From Dokdonella_A sp046347015 (GTDB lineage: Bacteria > Pseudomonadota > Gammaproteobacteria > Xanthomonadales > Rhodanobacteraceae): a stretch of DNA of 64,000 bases. This document shows positions 25,868-34,328 of this stretch, piece after piece (position 1 is the first letter of the stretch; every line of letters starts with the position of its first letter). The stretch is taken from positions 1 through 64,000 of the forward strand of contig JAXMHA010000013.1 of the NCBI GenBank assembly GCA_046347015.1, written 5' to 3'. The translations under genes and the position numbers were made by a program. Below the pieces are notes generated by a model, which was not told the origin of the DNA, searched no databases, and saw nothing but the letters and a program-made list of their open reading frames with translations.

Positions 25868-25896
25868 ACGCTAACGCAGCGGCCGCAGACCGTCAA
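25868..25896 (-). promoter_or_regulatory. Predicted promoter for thrS
   Basis: On the minus strand TTGACG (25896-25891) and TAGCGT (25873-25868) are separated by 17 bases, a good sigma-70-type pair. It lies about 250 bases before thrS and upstream of the leader ORF and terminator. Confidence 0.5.
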
Positions 25897-25912
25897 CGGT
25901 GGACTGGAACAT

Positions 25913-25941
25913 TTGTGCGCCATCGGGCCGCACGTTATAGT
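25913..25941 (+). promoter_or_regulatory. Predicted promoter for tRNA-Val
   Basis: TTGTGC (25913-25918) and TATAGT (25936-25941) are 17 bases apart and end 40 bases before the tRNA-Val gene. A GC-rich stretch CGCGCCCCTCGCGG directly follows the -10 box, resembling the discriminator of stringently controlled stable-RNA promoters. Confidence 0.55.
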
Positions 25942-25981
25942 CGCGCCCCTCGCGGCCGCCGAACAGCACCGCGACGGCCCC

Positions 25982-26056
25982 GGGCAGTTAGCTCAGCGGT
26001 AGAGCACTACCTTGACATGGTAGGGGTCACAGGTTCGATCCCTGTACTGCCCACCA
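25982..26056 (+). tRNA. tRNA-Val (anticodon GAC)
   Basis: The 75-base gene folds into a complete cloverleaf: acceptor GGGCAGT/ACTGCCC, D-arm GCTC...GAGC, anticodon stem CTACC/GGTAG with loop TTGACAT (anticodon GAC), T-arm ACAGG-TTCGATC-CCTGT, discriminator A and an encoded CCA. It is divergent from thrS. Confidence 0.97.
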
Positions 26057-26132
26057 GATTCAACGAGTTGGGAAGTCATCCTGAAGCTGTGTGGCAGCTC
26101 CGGGACATGCCTGCCGCGTCCGCCGGAAGCAA

Positions 26133-26345
26133 TCATGTGAATCGCCGGATGACGTACAAGCCGGCGCACAGCGCGATGCCGATCGCGTACAGCAGCCACG
26201 TCGTGCCGACGAACCACGGATAGGCCAGCAGCGCGATGCCGGTGAGCGCGGGCAGCCACTCCATCTGCTTCTTGCCGTACGTCAGCAGCGCGAAACCGAT
26301 GACGCCGAAGACGATCTGGGCGAACAGGTTGGCGGGAGTCGGCAT
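26133..26345 (-). CDS. Small integral membrane protein
   Basis: The 70-residue product consists almost entirely of three hydrophobic segments (about residues 6-22, 30-44 and 46-65) joined by GKKQMEWLP. The start MPTPANLFAQ is followed by conserved-looking YGKK and YPWFVGTTW motifs. Proteins of this type are widespread in Xanthomonadales-like genomes but have no assigned function. It ends near the tRNA-Val gene and lies downstream of a secreted protein on the same strand. Confidence 0.7.
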   Translation of the reverse strand: MPTPANLFAQIVFGVIGFALLTYGKKQMEWLPALTGIALLAYPWFVGTTWLLYAIGIALCAGLYVIRRFT

Positions 26346-26415
26346 TGGTTCGAAGTCCGCGTCGCGGGGCCTTTCGCGACGATACTCCGCCCGCGAACAT
26401 CCTGTCCTTCGCGGG

Positions 26416-26994
26416 TCACCCGTCCGGCGCGTCGACTCGAGGCTTGCGGCCCAGGTCGAACACGACCACGATCTGGCCACCGGACCGGTCGGTCGCCTCG
26501 ACCCTCGACAGCCGGTGGCTGCCGTCGCAGACCCACGCCCGCACGGTACCGTCGACCGCGGCAGTCGGGAGCTGGCCTGAGCCGATGAAACGGTAGACGG
26601 TCGCCGGGCACGCCCCGCTTTTCGAACGCCCGACCTCGTGCACGTCACGAATCGACGCGATGGCTGCGCGCATCGCGGCCGGATCGAATGGCGCGATCGG
26701 CACGAGGTCCCGGCTCACCGGCGTCCAGTGCCCGAACGTTTCCGCCCATGCGCCGTGAGGCGTCACGATGAACGTCAACCCGGACGTCGTGGCCCGGATG
26801 CGGTCCGGGAAGATCACTTCGATGTCGCCATCGATGACCGGCGTGCCGGGACCGAATACGTTGCCACTTGCGCGCGCCACGAAACCGCCGGCCGCAAGGA
26901 TCCGTTCGAAGGCCCGCTGCACGTCGGCACGCGCGTTGGCGTGGGCAAGTACCGGAATCACGGCGAACACCGAGAGCAGCAGCAGTCGAAGCAT
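26416..26994 (-). CDS. Secreted protein of unknown function
   Basis: The 192-residue product has a clear Sec signal peptide (MLRLLLLSVFAVIPVLAHANA, cleavage near residue 20). The mature part begins with a helix DVQRAFERILAAGGFVARA, followed by alternating beta strands such as VIDGDIEVIFPDRIRATTSG and GQIVVVFDLGRKP. This helix-then-sheet order recalls LolA/LppX-like lipid-binding folds, but I see no diagnostic motif. The single pair of cysteines (in SGACPATV and AWVCDGSH) could form a disulfide. Confidence 0.75.
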   Translation of the reverse strand: MLRLLLLSVFAVIPVLAHANARADVQRAFERILAAGGFVARASGNVFGPGTPVIDGDIEVIFPDRIRATTSGLTFIVTPHGAWAETFGHWTPVSRDLVPIAPFDPAAMRAAIASIRDVHEVGRSKSGACPATVYRFIGSGQLPTAAVDGTVRAWVCDGSHRLSRVEATDRSGGQIVVVFDLGRKPRVDAPDG

Positions 26995-27060
26995 CGGGAG
27001 TATCCGGAGTGGACGAGGGCCCAGTATCGTTCGCGCGCCTGAACGGCCGGCGACCCGGAT

Positions 27061-27654
27061 TCAATCCGCGCCGGCAAGCGGGAACGACGCGTGCACGATG
27101 TATTCGGGGCGCGAGCCGGTGATGCTTTCGACCAACGCGAACGACGCCACGTCCCATGCGATGGGTTCAATCGCGCCGGCGGTGAGCGGGATCGCGGACC
27201 TTGCGAATGTCACATGTGGCGCGAACCGCTCGCCATCCTCAAGGCCCAGCGCCGCCAGCGACGCGGCCAGCGCGCGACGGAGGCCCACCAGGCCCCCGGG
27301 AACCTGGCGGCATCCGACCCACCAGGCGCCCACCTTTCCGCGGAAGCCGCCGCATGCATCGAGCGTCAACGTGAACCGATCCGACCTCACCGAGCCGGCG
27401 GCGTCGATCAACCGCGGCAGCGGTACCCCGCAGGCCCCCAAGAACATCAAGGTCATGTGAAAGCGGTGGGGAACCGTCCGCCGCGCGTGGGCGATGTTCC
27501 CGGCCAGGAGGCGTTGGGCCTGGCGGGCGATTGCGTCCCGCACGATCGCATCGGGCCAGAGCGCAAAGAACAGACGTGGCACTCCGGCTTTGCCGTTGGC
27601 CTGCGGCTTCGCTCCGGATTCACCGGATCGCCGTGACGGACCGAATTCAGCCAT
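27061..27654 (-). CDS. thpR: RNA 2',3'-cyclic phosphodiesterase (ThpR/LigT)
   Basis: The enzyme opens 2',3'-cyclic phosphates on RNA ends. Two catalytic HxT motifs of the 2H superfamily are present: HMTLMFLG and HVTFAR, spaced about 90 residues apart as expected, after the family opening RLFFALWPD. The ATG at 27654 is preferred, giving 197 residues; a GTG at 27675, four bases after the preceding stop, is an alternative. About 25 poorly conserved residues precede the domain. It directly follows the DksA-like zinc finger gene on the same strand. Confidence 0.9.
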   Translation of the reverse strand: MAEFGPSRRSGESGAKPQANGKAGVPRLFFALWPDAIVRDAIARQAQRLLAGNIAHARRTVPHRFHMTLMFLGACGVPLPRLIDAAGSVRSDRFTLTLDACGGFRGKVGAWWVGCRQVPGGLVGLRRALAASLAALGLEDGERFAPHVTFARSAIPLTAGAIEPIAWDVASFALVESITGSRPEYIVHASFPLAGAD

Positions 27655-27678
27655 GCCCGTTCGCGAACCGATCACCGC

Positions 27679-27945
27679 CTATCGCAACTGGCTGTCCTTG
27701 CTGCCGCGGCGGTTGTAACCGCTGAATGTCTTTTCGGCGTGGTCGCGTTCCGTCTGGCAGGCGACGCACAACCGCACGCCCGGAACGGCTTCACGACGCG
27801 CTTCGGGAATCGGCGCACCGCACTCCTCGCAACGGCTGAGCCCAGGACCCTTGCCCTGCTTTTCCCGCGCACGCGCCACGGCGTCGGCGACCGTCGCGTC
27901 GATCTGGTCCTGCACCGAATCGTCGTTGACAAAGCCCTTGGCCAT
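27679..27945 (-). CDS. DksA/TraR-type C4 zinc finger protein
   Basis: The 88-residue protein has the short YbiI-like architecture: a helix (VQDQIDATVADAVARAREK), then a C4 zinc finger CEECGAPIPEARREAVPG...CVACQ. It lacks the long coiled coil of DksA and so is unlikely to reach the polymerase secondary channel in the same way. A role in transcription is suggested by family only. It may be cotranscribed with thpR, which begins within a few bases to 25 bases of its stop. Confidence 0.88.
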   Translation of the reverse strand: MAKGFVNDDSVQDQIDATVADAVARAREKQGKGPGLSRCEECGAPIPEARREAVPGVRLCVACQTERDHAEKTFSGYNRRGSKDSQLR

Positions 27946-28025
27946 GCCGACAACGTAAGGCCGCAGGCGCTGTCTGGCAAGCCCGCGGAATCATTCCGGC
28001 AAGGCCGGGTTGCCCGTCGCGGGAC

Positions 28026-29129
28026 TCAACCGACCCTGGCAATGGCGACGCAATCCCGCCCGCGCGCCTTGGCCGCATAAAGCGCATGGTCGGCCGACAA
28101 GATGAGATCCTGTGGCCGATTGCTGGCGTCGGGACTGGCCGCGCTGGCACCGACACTGACGGTGACGAACGGACCAACCCGGGAATCCGGATGCGGAATG
28201 GATCGGCCGCGCACGGTCGAACACAGGTGTTCCGCAACGCGCGCAGCATCTTCGATCTTGCATTCCGGCATCAGGATGGCCAGTTCTTCCCCGCCGTAGC
28301 GCGCCACGAGGTCCTGCTCGCTGCGGACGCTGGCGCTGCACAGGCGGGCGATGTCACGCAGGCACTCGTCGCCGTGCAGGTGCCCGCGGCTGTCGTTGAG
28401 GGCCTTGAAGCAATCGACGTCCACCAGCAGCAGGGCCAGCGGCTGCCGGCTGCGGGAATGACGCTGCCATTCCTCGTCGATCCGCTCGTTGAAACAGCGA
28501 CGATTGGCGATGCCCGTCAGGCCGTCGCTCATCGACAAGGCCCGCAACTTGCGATTCGCGGTCTCGAGTTCGCCCACGACTCGCGCGAGGTGGATGGCCC
28601 CGGCAACCTGGCCCGCAACCGCCTCGAAGGCCTTGCAGACGTCCGGCGTGAAGAAATCGCCGCGGACGCTTTCGAGGTTCAGCACGCCGTGCATCCGGCC
28701 TCGATGGAGGATCGGGACGATGAATTCGGAACTCACCTCGAAATTGCCGGGCACGTAGTCCGGGTCGTGCCTGACCTCGGTGATCAATTGGCATTCGCCG
28801 GTGCGCGCGCAGCGCCCCGATGCGCCGAGCGTCACCGGCCACGGCATGCCGCCCGGCAACTCGAGTTCGATCCGGCCCGACCACACTTCCTTCACGAAGT
28901 GGCTGCGCTCCGCGTTCAGCAGGATGATGCTCGCGATCGTCACCGGCAGGCGCCGGGTGATGCAGTCGACGATGGCGCGCAGCACCGCGTCAAGCGTCTC
29001 GGCCTGCAGCGCTTCGTGCGAAACTTGCGCGAGGATTTCCATCAGCATCGCGTGGCGGCCGAACGCATCGCGTTCGTCCCACAGCGGATGCTGCCCCCGG
29101 ATGTCCGCTGTACGCGCCTCGGATGGCAT
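28026..29129 (-). CDS. GAF-GGDEF diguanylate cyclase
   Basis: The 367-residue soluble protein makes cyclic di-GMP from GTP. An N-terminal GAF domain (about residues 20-190, with ASIILLNAERSHFVKE and FIVPILHRGRMHGVLNLES) is followed by a GGDEF domain (about 205-365). The active-site loop reads RYGGEEL instead of GGEEF, and the position of the RxxD inhibitory site reads SEQD, so product inhibition is probably absent. The DGLTGIANRR start motif and the magnesium-binding LLLVDVDCFKALND are intact, so catalysis is likely. The ATG at 29129 was chosen over one at 29204 on the basis of the domain boundary. Confidence 0.92.
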   Translation of the reverse strand: MPSEARTADIRGQHPLWDERDAFGRHAMLMEILAQVSHEALQAETLDAVLRAIVDCITRRLPVTIASIILLNAERSHFVKEVWSGRIELELPGGMPWPVTLGASGRCARTGECQLITEVRHDPDYVPGNFEVSSEFIVPILHRGRMHGVLNLESVRGDFFTPDVCKAFEAVAGQVAGAIHLARVVGELETANRKLRALSMSDGLTGIANRRCFNERIDEEWQRHSRSRQPLALLLVDVDCFKALNDSRGHLHGDECLRDIARLCSASVRSEQDLVARYGGEELAILMPECKIEDAARVAEHLCSTVRGRSIPHPDSRVGPFVTVSVGASAASPDASNRPQDLILSADHALYAAKARGRDCVAIARVG

Positions 29130-29244
29130 CACATCACTCCATTCGCGCCGTAGTGTAACCGGACCGGAGTACCGCCTACATGACACCGTCGCCATGTCCG
29201 CCACCCCGCGATCAAGAGCCGCTCCCGTGGCGCGGGAGCCATCG

Positions 29245-29898
29245 ATGAGACTTTATGGCCACCCGTTCTCCTCGTATACGCAGAAAGCGCTGATTGCGCT
29301 GTACGAAAACGGCTTGCCGTTCGACTACCGGATGCTGGCACCGGACCACCCCGACGTGCTGGCGGATTTCGCCGAACGGTGGCCGATCAAGCGCTTCCCG
29401 TTGCTGGTCGATGGGGAACGCCAGGTGATGGAGGCCACTTGCATCATCGAATACCTCGCCGTGCATCACCCGGGTCCGGTCCGGCTGATTCCGCAGGATG
29501 CCGACGCGGCGCTCGAGGCCCGCATGCTCGACCGGTTCTTCGACAACTACATCCACACGCCGCTGCAGAAGATGGTGTTCGACCGACTGCGGCCGGAGGC
29601 CGACCGCGACCCGTATGGCGTCGGCGAAGCGTGCAAGATGCTCGACACGGCCTACGCATGGCTGGACGAACGCATGGCCGGTCGCGAGTGGGTGGCGACG
29701 GGGACGTTCACGCTCGCCGATTGCTCGGCAGCCCCAAGCCTTTTCTACGCCGACTGGGCGCATCCGATCGACGGGAAATTCGAACGCGTGCGCGAGTACC
29801 GGGCGCGGTTGCTCGCGCGGCCCTCGGTCGCGCGCTGCGTCGATGAAGGGCGGCCGTATCGCTCATTCTTTCCGCTCGGGGCCCCGGATCGCGACTGA
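29245..29898 (+). CDS. Glutathione S-transferase family protein
   Basis: The 217-residue protein has the two-domain GST layout. The thioredoxin-like N-domain opens with MRLYGHPFSSYTQKALIAL, where Ser9/Ser10 or Tyr11 could activate glutathione, and contains the cis-proline segment KRFPLLVDGE and the SNAIL-like MEATCIIEYL. The helical C-domain follows from about residue 85, with FTLADCSAAPSLFYADW. Substrate is unknown. The ATG lies at the end of a GCTCCCG/CGGGAGC hairpin just upstream. Confidence 0.9.
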   Translation: MRLYGHPFSSYTQKALIALYENGLPFDYRMLAPDHPDVLADFAERWPIKRFPLLVDGERQVMEATCIIEYLAVHHPGPVRLIPQDADAALEARMLDRFFDNYIHTPLQKMVFDRLRPEADRDPYGVGEACKMLDTAYAWLDERMAGREWVATGTFTLADCSAAPSLFYADWAHPIDGKFERVREYRARLLARPSVARCVDEGRPYRSFFPLGAPDRD

Positions 29899-30034
29899 CC
29901 GCCGCGGTGATTGCGCCTGCGCATGGCCGCAATCAGCGTCAATTAAGGTTTGGGGGCGTACGGAAAGATTTGGCGGTGTCGTACCGGGGAGGTTCCAGCC
30001 ATGTCTGCCCACGCTCATTCGCGAATGCGTCCGG

Positions 30035-31279
30035 TTGGCGTATCCACTGGCGCTCGACTACGCGCGCATCCGGCGCGCGACCACCTCGTGGTGCGCGATG
30101 TTGGCGCCGGAAGACACCGTCGCGCAGTCGATGCCCGACGCGAGCCCCGCCAAGTGGCACCTCGCCCACACGACGTGGTTCTTCGAGGAGTTCCTGCTCG
30201 CGCCGTTCGATTCCGGTTACCGCCGCTTCCGCGACGGGTGGAATTTCCTGTTCAATTCCTACTATCGCACTGTCGGGTCGATGTATGCGCGGCCGCAGCG
30301 CGGGATGCTGACACGGCCGACCCTCGACGAAGTCCGCGACTACCGGGTCCACGTCGATGACGCCATGACGCGCCTGATCGATGCCCGCGGCGACGAGGCG
30401 GAAGTGCGATCGCGGACCATCCTCGGCTGCAACCACGAACAGCAGCACCAGGAGCTGCTGTTGACCGACATCAAACACTTGTTCTCCCTGAACCCGCTGC
30501 GACCGGTATTTCGCGAGGCACCGGCGGGCGCGCCTGTTTCGGGACCCGTCGATCTTCACTACTTGGCCGGTCGCGACGGCATCGTCGAAATCGGCCACGG
30601 CGGCGACGGTTTCGCATACGACAACGAAGGACCTCGCCACCGGGCGCTGCTGCATCCCCACGCCATCGCGAACCGCTGCGTGACGAACGCCGAATTCCGC
30701 GCGTTCATCGACGCCGGTGGCTATCGCAAGCCACTGCTGTGGCTGTCGGACGGCTGGGATGCCGTGTGCCGGGAAGGATGGCGACACCCTCTCTATTGGG
30801 ACGACGCGCTGGAAACGACGTTCACGCTCGCCGGGCGGCGTGCGATCGACCCCGCGGCGCCGGTGTGCCACGTCAGCTTCTTCGAAGCCGATGCATTCGC
30901 TCGCTGGGCCGATGCGCGGCTGCCGACGGAGTTCGAGTGGGAAGCCATGGCGAACGGACTTCCGGCCGACGGCCGTTTCGCCGGTTCGGACGTGCCCGAA
31001 CCGCGGCCCGCGGCGGCCCAGGGCGCCGCTGGCGTTCCACTGCAGACGTTCGGTGACGTTTGGGAATGGACCGCCAGCCCCTATATCGGTTACCCGGGAT
31101 ACCGGCCGGCGGCCGGTGCCCTCGGCGAATACAACGGCAAGTTCATGAACGGACAACGGGTGCTGCGGGGGGGGTCGTGCGCGACGCCGGCGGGGCACGT
31201 CCGTGCGAGCTACCGCAACTTTTTCCCGCCAGCCGCGCGCTGGCAATTCAGCGGCCTGCGCCTTGCGAGGAACGCATGA
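30035..31279 (+). CDS. egtB: Ergothioneine biosynthesis sulfoxide synthase EgtB, 5' end uncertain
   Basis: EgtB is a non-heme iron enzyme joining hercynine (Nα-trimethylhistidine) to cysteine or gamma-glutamylcysteine as a sulfoxide. The DinB-like N-domain has the iron histidines in SPAKWHLAHTTWFFE and GCNHEQQHQELLLTD, and the C-terminal FGE-sulfatase domain shows LPTEFEWEAMA, GDVWEWTASPY and VLRGGSCATP. Homology begins before the in-frame ATG at 30098, so a TTG at 30035 is given as start. The best ribosome site (GGGGAGG) precedes an ATG at 30001 that is one frame off; one extra base in CCGGTTGGCG would unite them into a 425-residue protein. The stop overlaps egtD. Confidence 0.88.
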   Translation: MAYPLALDYARIRRATTSWCAMLAPEDTVAQSMPDASPAKWHLAHTTWFFEEFLLAPFDSGYRRFRDGWNFLFNSYYRTVGSMYARPQRGMLTRPTLDEVRDYRVHVDDAMTRLIDARGDEAEVRSRTILGCNHEQQHQELLLTDIKHLFSLNPLRPVFREAPAGAPVSGPVDLHYLAGRDGIVEIGHGGDGFAYDNEGPRHRALLHPHAIANRCVTNAEFRAFIDAGGYRKPLLWLSDGWDAVCREGWRHPLYWDDALETTFTLAGRRAIDPAAPVCHVSFFEADAFARWADARLPTEFEWEAMANGLPADGRFAGSDVPEPRPAAAQGAAGVPLQTFGDVWEWTASPYIGYPGYRPAAGALGEYNGKFMNGQRVLRGGSCATPAGHVRASYRNFFPPAARWQFSGLRLARNA

Positions 31280-32271
31280 ACGCGAAGATTCCCGTCCTGC
31301 ACCGGGTTCGCGACGACGACCGGCCCGTCAATGGACACGACACGATCCTGGCCGATGCGCTGCACGGACTGGGGCTGCATCCGAAACGGCTGCCCTCGAA
31401 GTATTTCTATGACGCGCGGGGATCCGGACTGTTCGAACGAATCTGCGAACAGCCCGAGTACTACCTGACCCGCGTTGAACGCCGGATCCTGACCGACCAC
31501 GTCGACGACATCCGCGCCCGCGTCGGTCCCGGGGCGTGCCTCGTCGAGTACGGCAGCGGCAGCGGCATCAAGACCCGCATCCTGCTGCGCAACCTCGATG
31601 CGCCGGTCGCGTACATGCCGGTCGAAATTGCGCCGGCAGCACTCGGCGCCAGCGTCGCGGCGCTCACACGCGAGTTCCCGGACCTCGAAATCCTGCCGGT
31701 ATGCGCGGATTTCACGGCGCCGAAGACACTGCCGCGCCCGTCTCGGCCGCCGCGGAGCACGGTCGTCTTTTTCCCGGGTTCCACGATCGGCAACTTCGAG
31801 CGCGACGAGGCGCAGCGCCTGCTGGCGCGGATGCGCACCGAGGTGAGCCGTGGCGGCAGCCGCAAGGGCGGCGTGCTGATCGGCGTCGACCTGGTCAAGG
31901 ACACCGCGCTGCTCGATGCGGCCTACAACGACGCCGCCGGCGTCACCGCCGCGTTCACGCTCAATTTGCTCGAGCGGCTGAACCGCGAAGCCGGCGCCGA
32001 CTTCGAACTCGCGTCGTTCCACCACCGCGCGCGCTACCACGCATTCGCGGAACGCATCGAGACCCACATCGTCAGCGACCGCGAACAGGATGTGCACGTC
32101 GGCGGGCGTACGTTCCACTTCGCCGAAGGGGAGCCGATGCTGGTCGAATACAGTTGCAAGTACACGTTGGCCGGGTTCGCGCGCCTCGCGGCGCGCGCCG
32201 GCCTGGACGTCGAAGCGGTCTGGACCGACGCTTCGCAACTTTTCAGCGTGCAATGGCTGACGGTTGCCTGA
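31276..32271 (+). CDS. egtD: L-histidine Nα-methyltransferase EgtD
   Basis: EgtD methylates histidine three times with SAM to give hercynine, the first step of ergothioneine synthesis. The 331-residue protein shows LPSKYFYDARGSGLFE, the substrate/SAM motif VEYGSGSGIKTRILL, VVFFPGSTIGNFE and SFHHRARYHAFAERIE typical of the family. A short Gly/Arg/Ser insertion (SRGGSRKGG) sits before VLIGVDLVKD. It overlaps egtB by four bases (ATGA), giving the minimal two-gene ergothioneine unit; the final lyase EgtE is not in the window. Confidence 0.95.
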   Translation: MNAKIPVLHRVRDDDRPVNGHDTILADALHGLGLHPKRLPSKYFYDARGSGLFERICEQPEYYLTRVERRILTDHVDDIRARVGPGACLVEYGSGSGIKTRILLRNLDAPVAYMPVEIAPAALGASVAALTREFPDLEILPVCADFTAPKTLPRPSRPPRSTVVFFPGSTIGNFERDEAQRLLARMRTEVSRGGSRKGGVLIGVDLVKDTALLDAAYNDAAGVTAAFTLNLLERLNREAGADFELASFHHRARYHAFAERIETHIVSDREQDVHVGGRTFHFAEGEPMLVEYSCKYTLAGFARLAARAGLDVEAVWTDASQLFSVQWLTVA

Positions 32272-32365
32272 CGCCCGGGGCAGCGAATCGAATGCTTTTT
32301 TTCGAAGCACGGCGACTTTCCGCCGCCGTTGGACAATTCCGCAACATGACCACAAGGAGAATTCG

Positions 32366-33025
32366 ATGAAAATCACGGTTGGTTCCATCAATACCCTCGT
32401 CGCCGGCGCCATCGCATTGGCGATTCCGGGGCTCGGCATCGCAGCCGGGCCGGAGCACGCCGAATACGTCGCCCACCTGCACGCGATGAACACGACGGCA
32501 GCCCACGCGAAGACGACGGGCACCGCACAATTCAACATCAGCGGCGACACGCTCACGATCCACGTCTCGGTCCGCGGCGCGCCACCCGACATGGTGCACT
32601 GGCAGCACTTCCACGGCTTCGCGGATGGCAAGGCCGCGACTTGCCCGACGGCGGCCGACGACGCCAACCACGACGGCATCGTCGACCTGATCGAGACCGG
32701 CAAGACCGCGGGCACGACAATGGTGCCTTTCATTGCCGAACCCGCGACCATGGACGTCGCCCACGGCACGTACCCGAAGGCGGACGCGAAGGGCGACTAT
32801 GCGTACGAAGCAAAGGTATCGTTGAAGGCGCTCGACGCGGCATTCGACAAGGCGTTCCCCGGCCAGAAACTCGACCTCGACAAACGCGTTGTCTTCATCC
32901 ACGGCGTGGCGGCCGACGCGAAGCTGCCAGCGACCGTCGCCTCGCTCGGCACCATCCCGGCGCAGGTGACTTTGCCGATCGCCTGCGGCCAGATCGAGCG
33001 TGTGCACGCGCGAGCCGCCTACTGA
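32366..33025 (+). CDS. Secreted protein with CHRD-like domain
   Basis: The 219-residue product has a signal peptide (about residues 1-25) and a good AAGGAGA ribosome site. The mature protein reads as a beta-sandwich with TGTAQFNISGDTLTIHVSVRG and MVHWQHFHGFADGK, and an acidic loop DDANHDGIVDLIETG that resembles a calcium-binding dockerin/EF-hand loop (DxNxDGxxD). The layout resembles CHRD-domain proteins, but the match is tentative. Two cysteines (ATCPTAA and IACGQ) may form a disulfide. It follows egtD by 94 bases but has its own ribosome site, so coupling to ergothioneine is doubtful. Confidence 0.75.
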   Translation: MKITVGSINTLVAGAIALAIPGLGIAAGPEHAEYVAHLHAMNTTAAHAKTTGTAQFNISGDTLTIHVSVRGAPPDMVHWQHFHGFADGKAATCPTAADDANHDGIVDLIETGKTAGTTMVPFIAEPATMDVAHGTYPKADAKGDYAYEAKVSLKALDAAFDKAFPGQKLDLDKRVVFIHGVAADAKLPATVASLGTIPAQVTLPIACGQIERVHARAAY

Positions 33026-33093
33026 TACGTCGTTGATCCGCCGACGGGCGGTTTCCAGGCCGCCCGTCACCCCGAGACGCGAAGGAACGCCCG

Positions 33094-34242
33094 ATGTCGA
33101 TGTCACGGACGCCAACCGGCAGGGCAGAGCGGCGAGGCATTCCGGCGGCGGCCACCCGCCTCCTCGCGCCTGCGGCATTGGCCACGTTGCTCGCGGCCTG
33201 TACCGCGGCGCCGCCGAAACCCGCGCGACCGCCATCCGAGGTTCGCGCCGAGATCGTCCACCTGCTGCCTTCCGCGGTCCGTGACCGGGAAGGCTGGGCC
33301 CGCGACATCCAGATCGCGTTTTCGGCGCTGCAGATCGATCCCGGCACCGACAACCTCTGCGCGGTGCTTGCGGTCACGGCACAGGAATCGGGCTTCGCCA
33401 GCGACCCCGCCGTTCCCGGCCTCGGCCGTATCGCACGCGCGGAAATCGAACGGCGCGCGGCCCTGCACCACGTGCCGGTGTGGATGCTCGACGCGGCGCT
33501 GCACCTGAAATCACCCGATGGGCACAGCTACGCCGATCGCATCGACGCCGTTCGCACCGAACGCGAGCTGAGCCGGATCTTCGAAGACCTGATCGGATCG
33601 GTTCCCCTCGGCCGCAGGTTGTTCAGCGATGCCAACCCCGTCAAGACCGGTGGCCCGATGCAAGTCAGCGTCACGTTCGCCGAAAGCCATGCCGAACGCC
33701 AACCGTATCCGTACCCGGTCGACGGCTCGATCCGCCACGAGGTGTTCACGCGGCGCGGCGGGCTCTATTTCGGCATCGCGCACCTGCTTGGATATCCCGC
33801 GCCGTATGACCGCATGCTGTATCGTTTTGCCGACTACAACGCGGGCTTCTACGCCAGTCGCAACGCGGCATTCCAGAACGCCGTCAGTGCCGCGACCGGA
33901 ATTCCGCTCGTCCTCGACGGCGATCTCGTCGATTACCGGCACGATTCGACCGGTGCGACCGAGGCTGCCGTGCTGGCGCTCGGCCCGCGACTCGACATGA
34001 GCCCGCGCAGGATCCGCGCCGCGCTGGCCGATGGCGAATCCCCGGACTTCGCGCAGTCGAGCCTGTACCGGCGGGTGTTCGCCCTCGCGGAAACCGCCAC
34101 ACGCCACCCGCTGCCACGCGCGGTCGTCCCGGACATCGCGCTCGAAAGCCCGAAAATCACGCGCAAGCTGACGACACGCTGGTTTGCGGAGCATGTCGAC
34201 CAGCGCTACCGCACCTGCCTCGCCACCGCAGCGAAGCACTAG
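33094..34242 (+). CDS. DUF1615 lipoprotein
   Basis: The 382-residue protein has a lipoprotein signal (ATLLAAC, lipidated Cys near residue 34) and the DUF1615 domain. Characteristic segments are VTAQESGFASDP, VWMLDAALHLKSP, NPVKTGGPMQVSVTFAE, RRGGLYFGIAHLLGYPAPYD and RFADYNAGFYASRNAAFQ. The QESGF and GGPMQVS motifs and the order of the helices resemble lysozyme-like lytic transglycosylases, so cell-wall cleavage is a plausible but unproven role. The stop is followed without a gap by a palindromic repeat. Confidence 0.88.
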   Translation: MSMSRTPTGRAERRGIPAAATRLLAPAALATLLAACTAAPPKPARPPSEVRAEIVHLLPSAVRDREGWARDIQIAFSALQIDPGTDNLCAVLAVTAQESGFASDPAVPGLGRIARAEIERRAALHHVPVWMLDAALHLKSPDGHSYADRIDAVRTERELSRIFEDLIGSVPLGRRLFSDANPVKTGGPMQVSVTFAESHAERQPYPYPVDGSIRHEVFTRRGGLYFGIAHLLGYPAPYDRMLYRFADYNAGFYASRNAAFQNAVSAATGIPLVLDGDLVDYRHDSTGATEAAVLALGPRLDMSPRRIRAALADGESPDFAQSSLYRRVFALAETATRHPLPRAVVPDIALESPKITRKLTTRWFAEHVDQRYRTCLATAAKH

Positions 34243-34315
34243 GGATGCTCTGATCAAACCCACGTCTGCCGGCAGACCGACCGGTGACGCCTGCGCGGGT
34301 TTGATCGGAGCATCC
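34243..34315. repeat. Palindromic repeat element, full copy
   Basis: GGATGCTCTGATCAAACCC (34243-34261) and GGGTTTGATCGGAGCATCC (34297-34315) are inverted repeats matching at 18 of 19 positions. They enclose a second small hairpin, GTCTGC-CG-GCAGAC. The right half, read in reverse, recurs at 63188-63238. It begins directly after the TAG of the DUF1615 gene, and since it has no T-tract it resembles a REP-type or MITE-like element more than a terminator. Confidence 0.75.
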
Positions 34316-34328
34316 CTCGCCCACCCGC

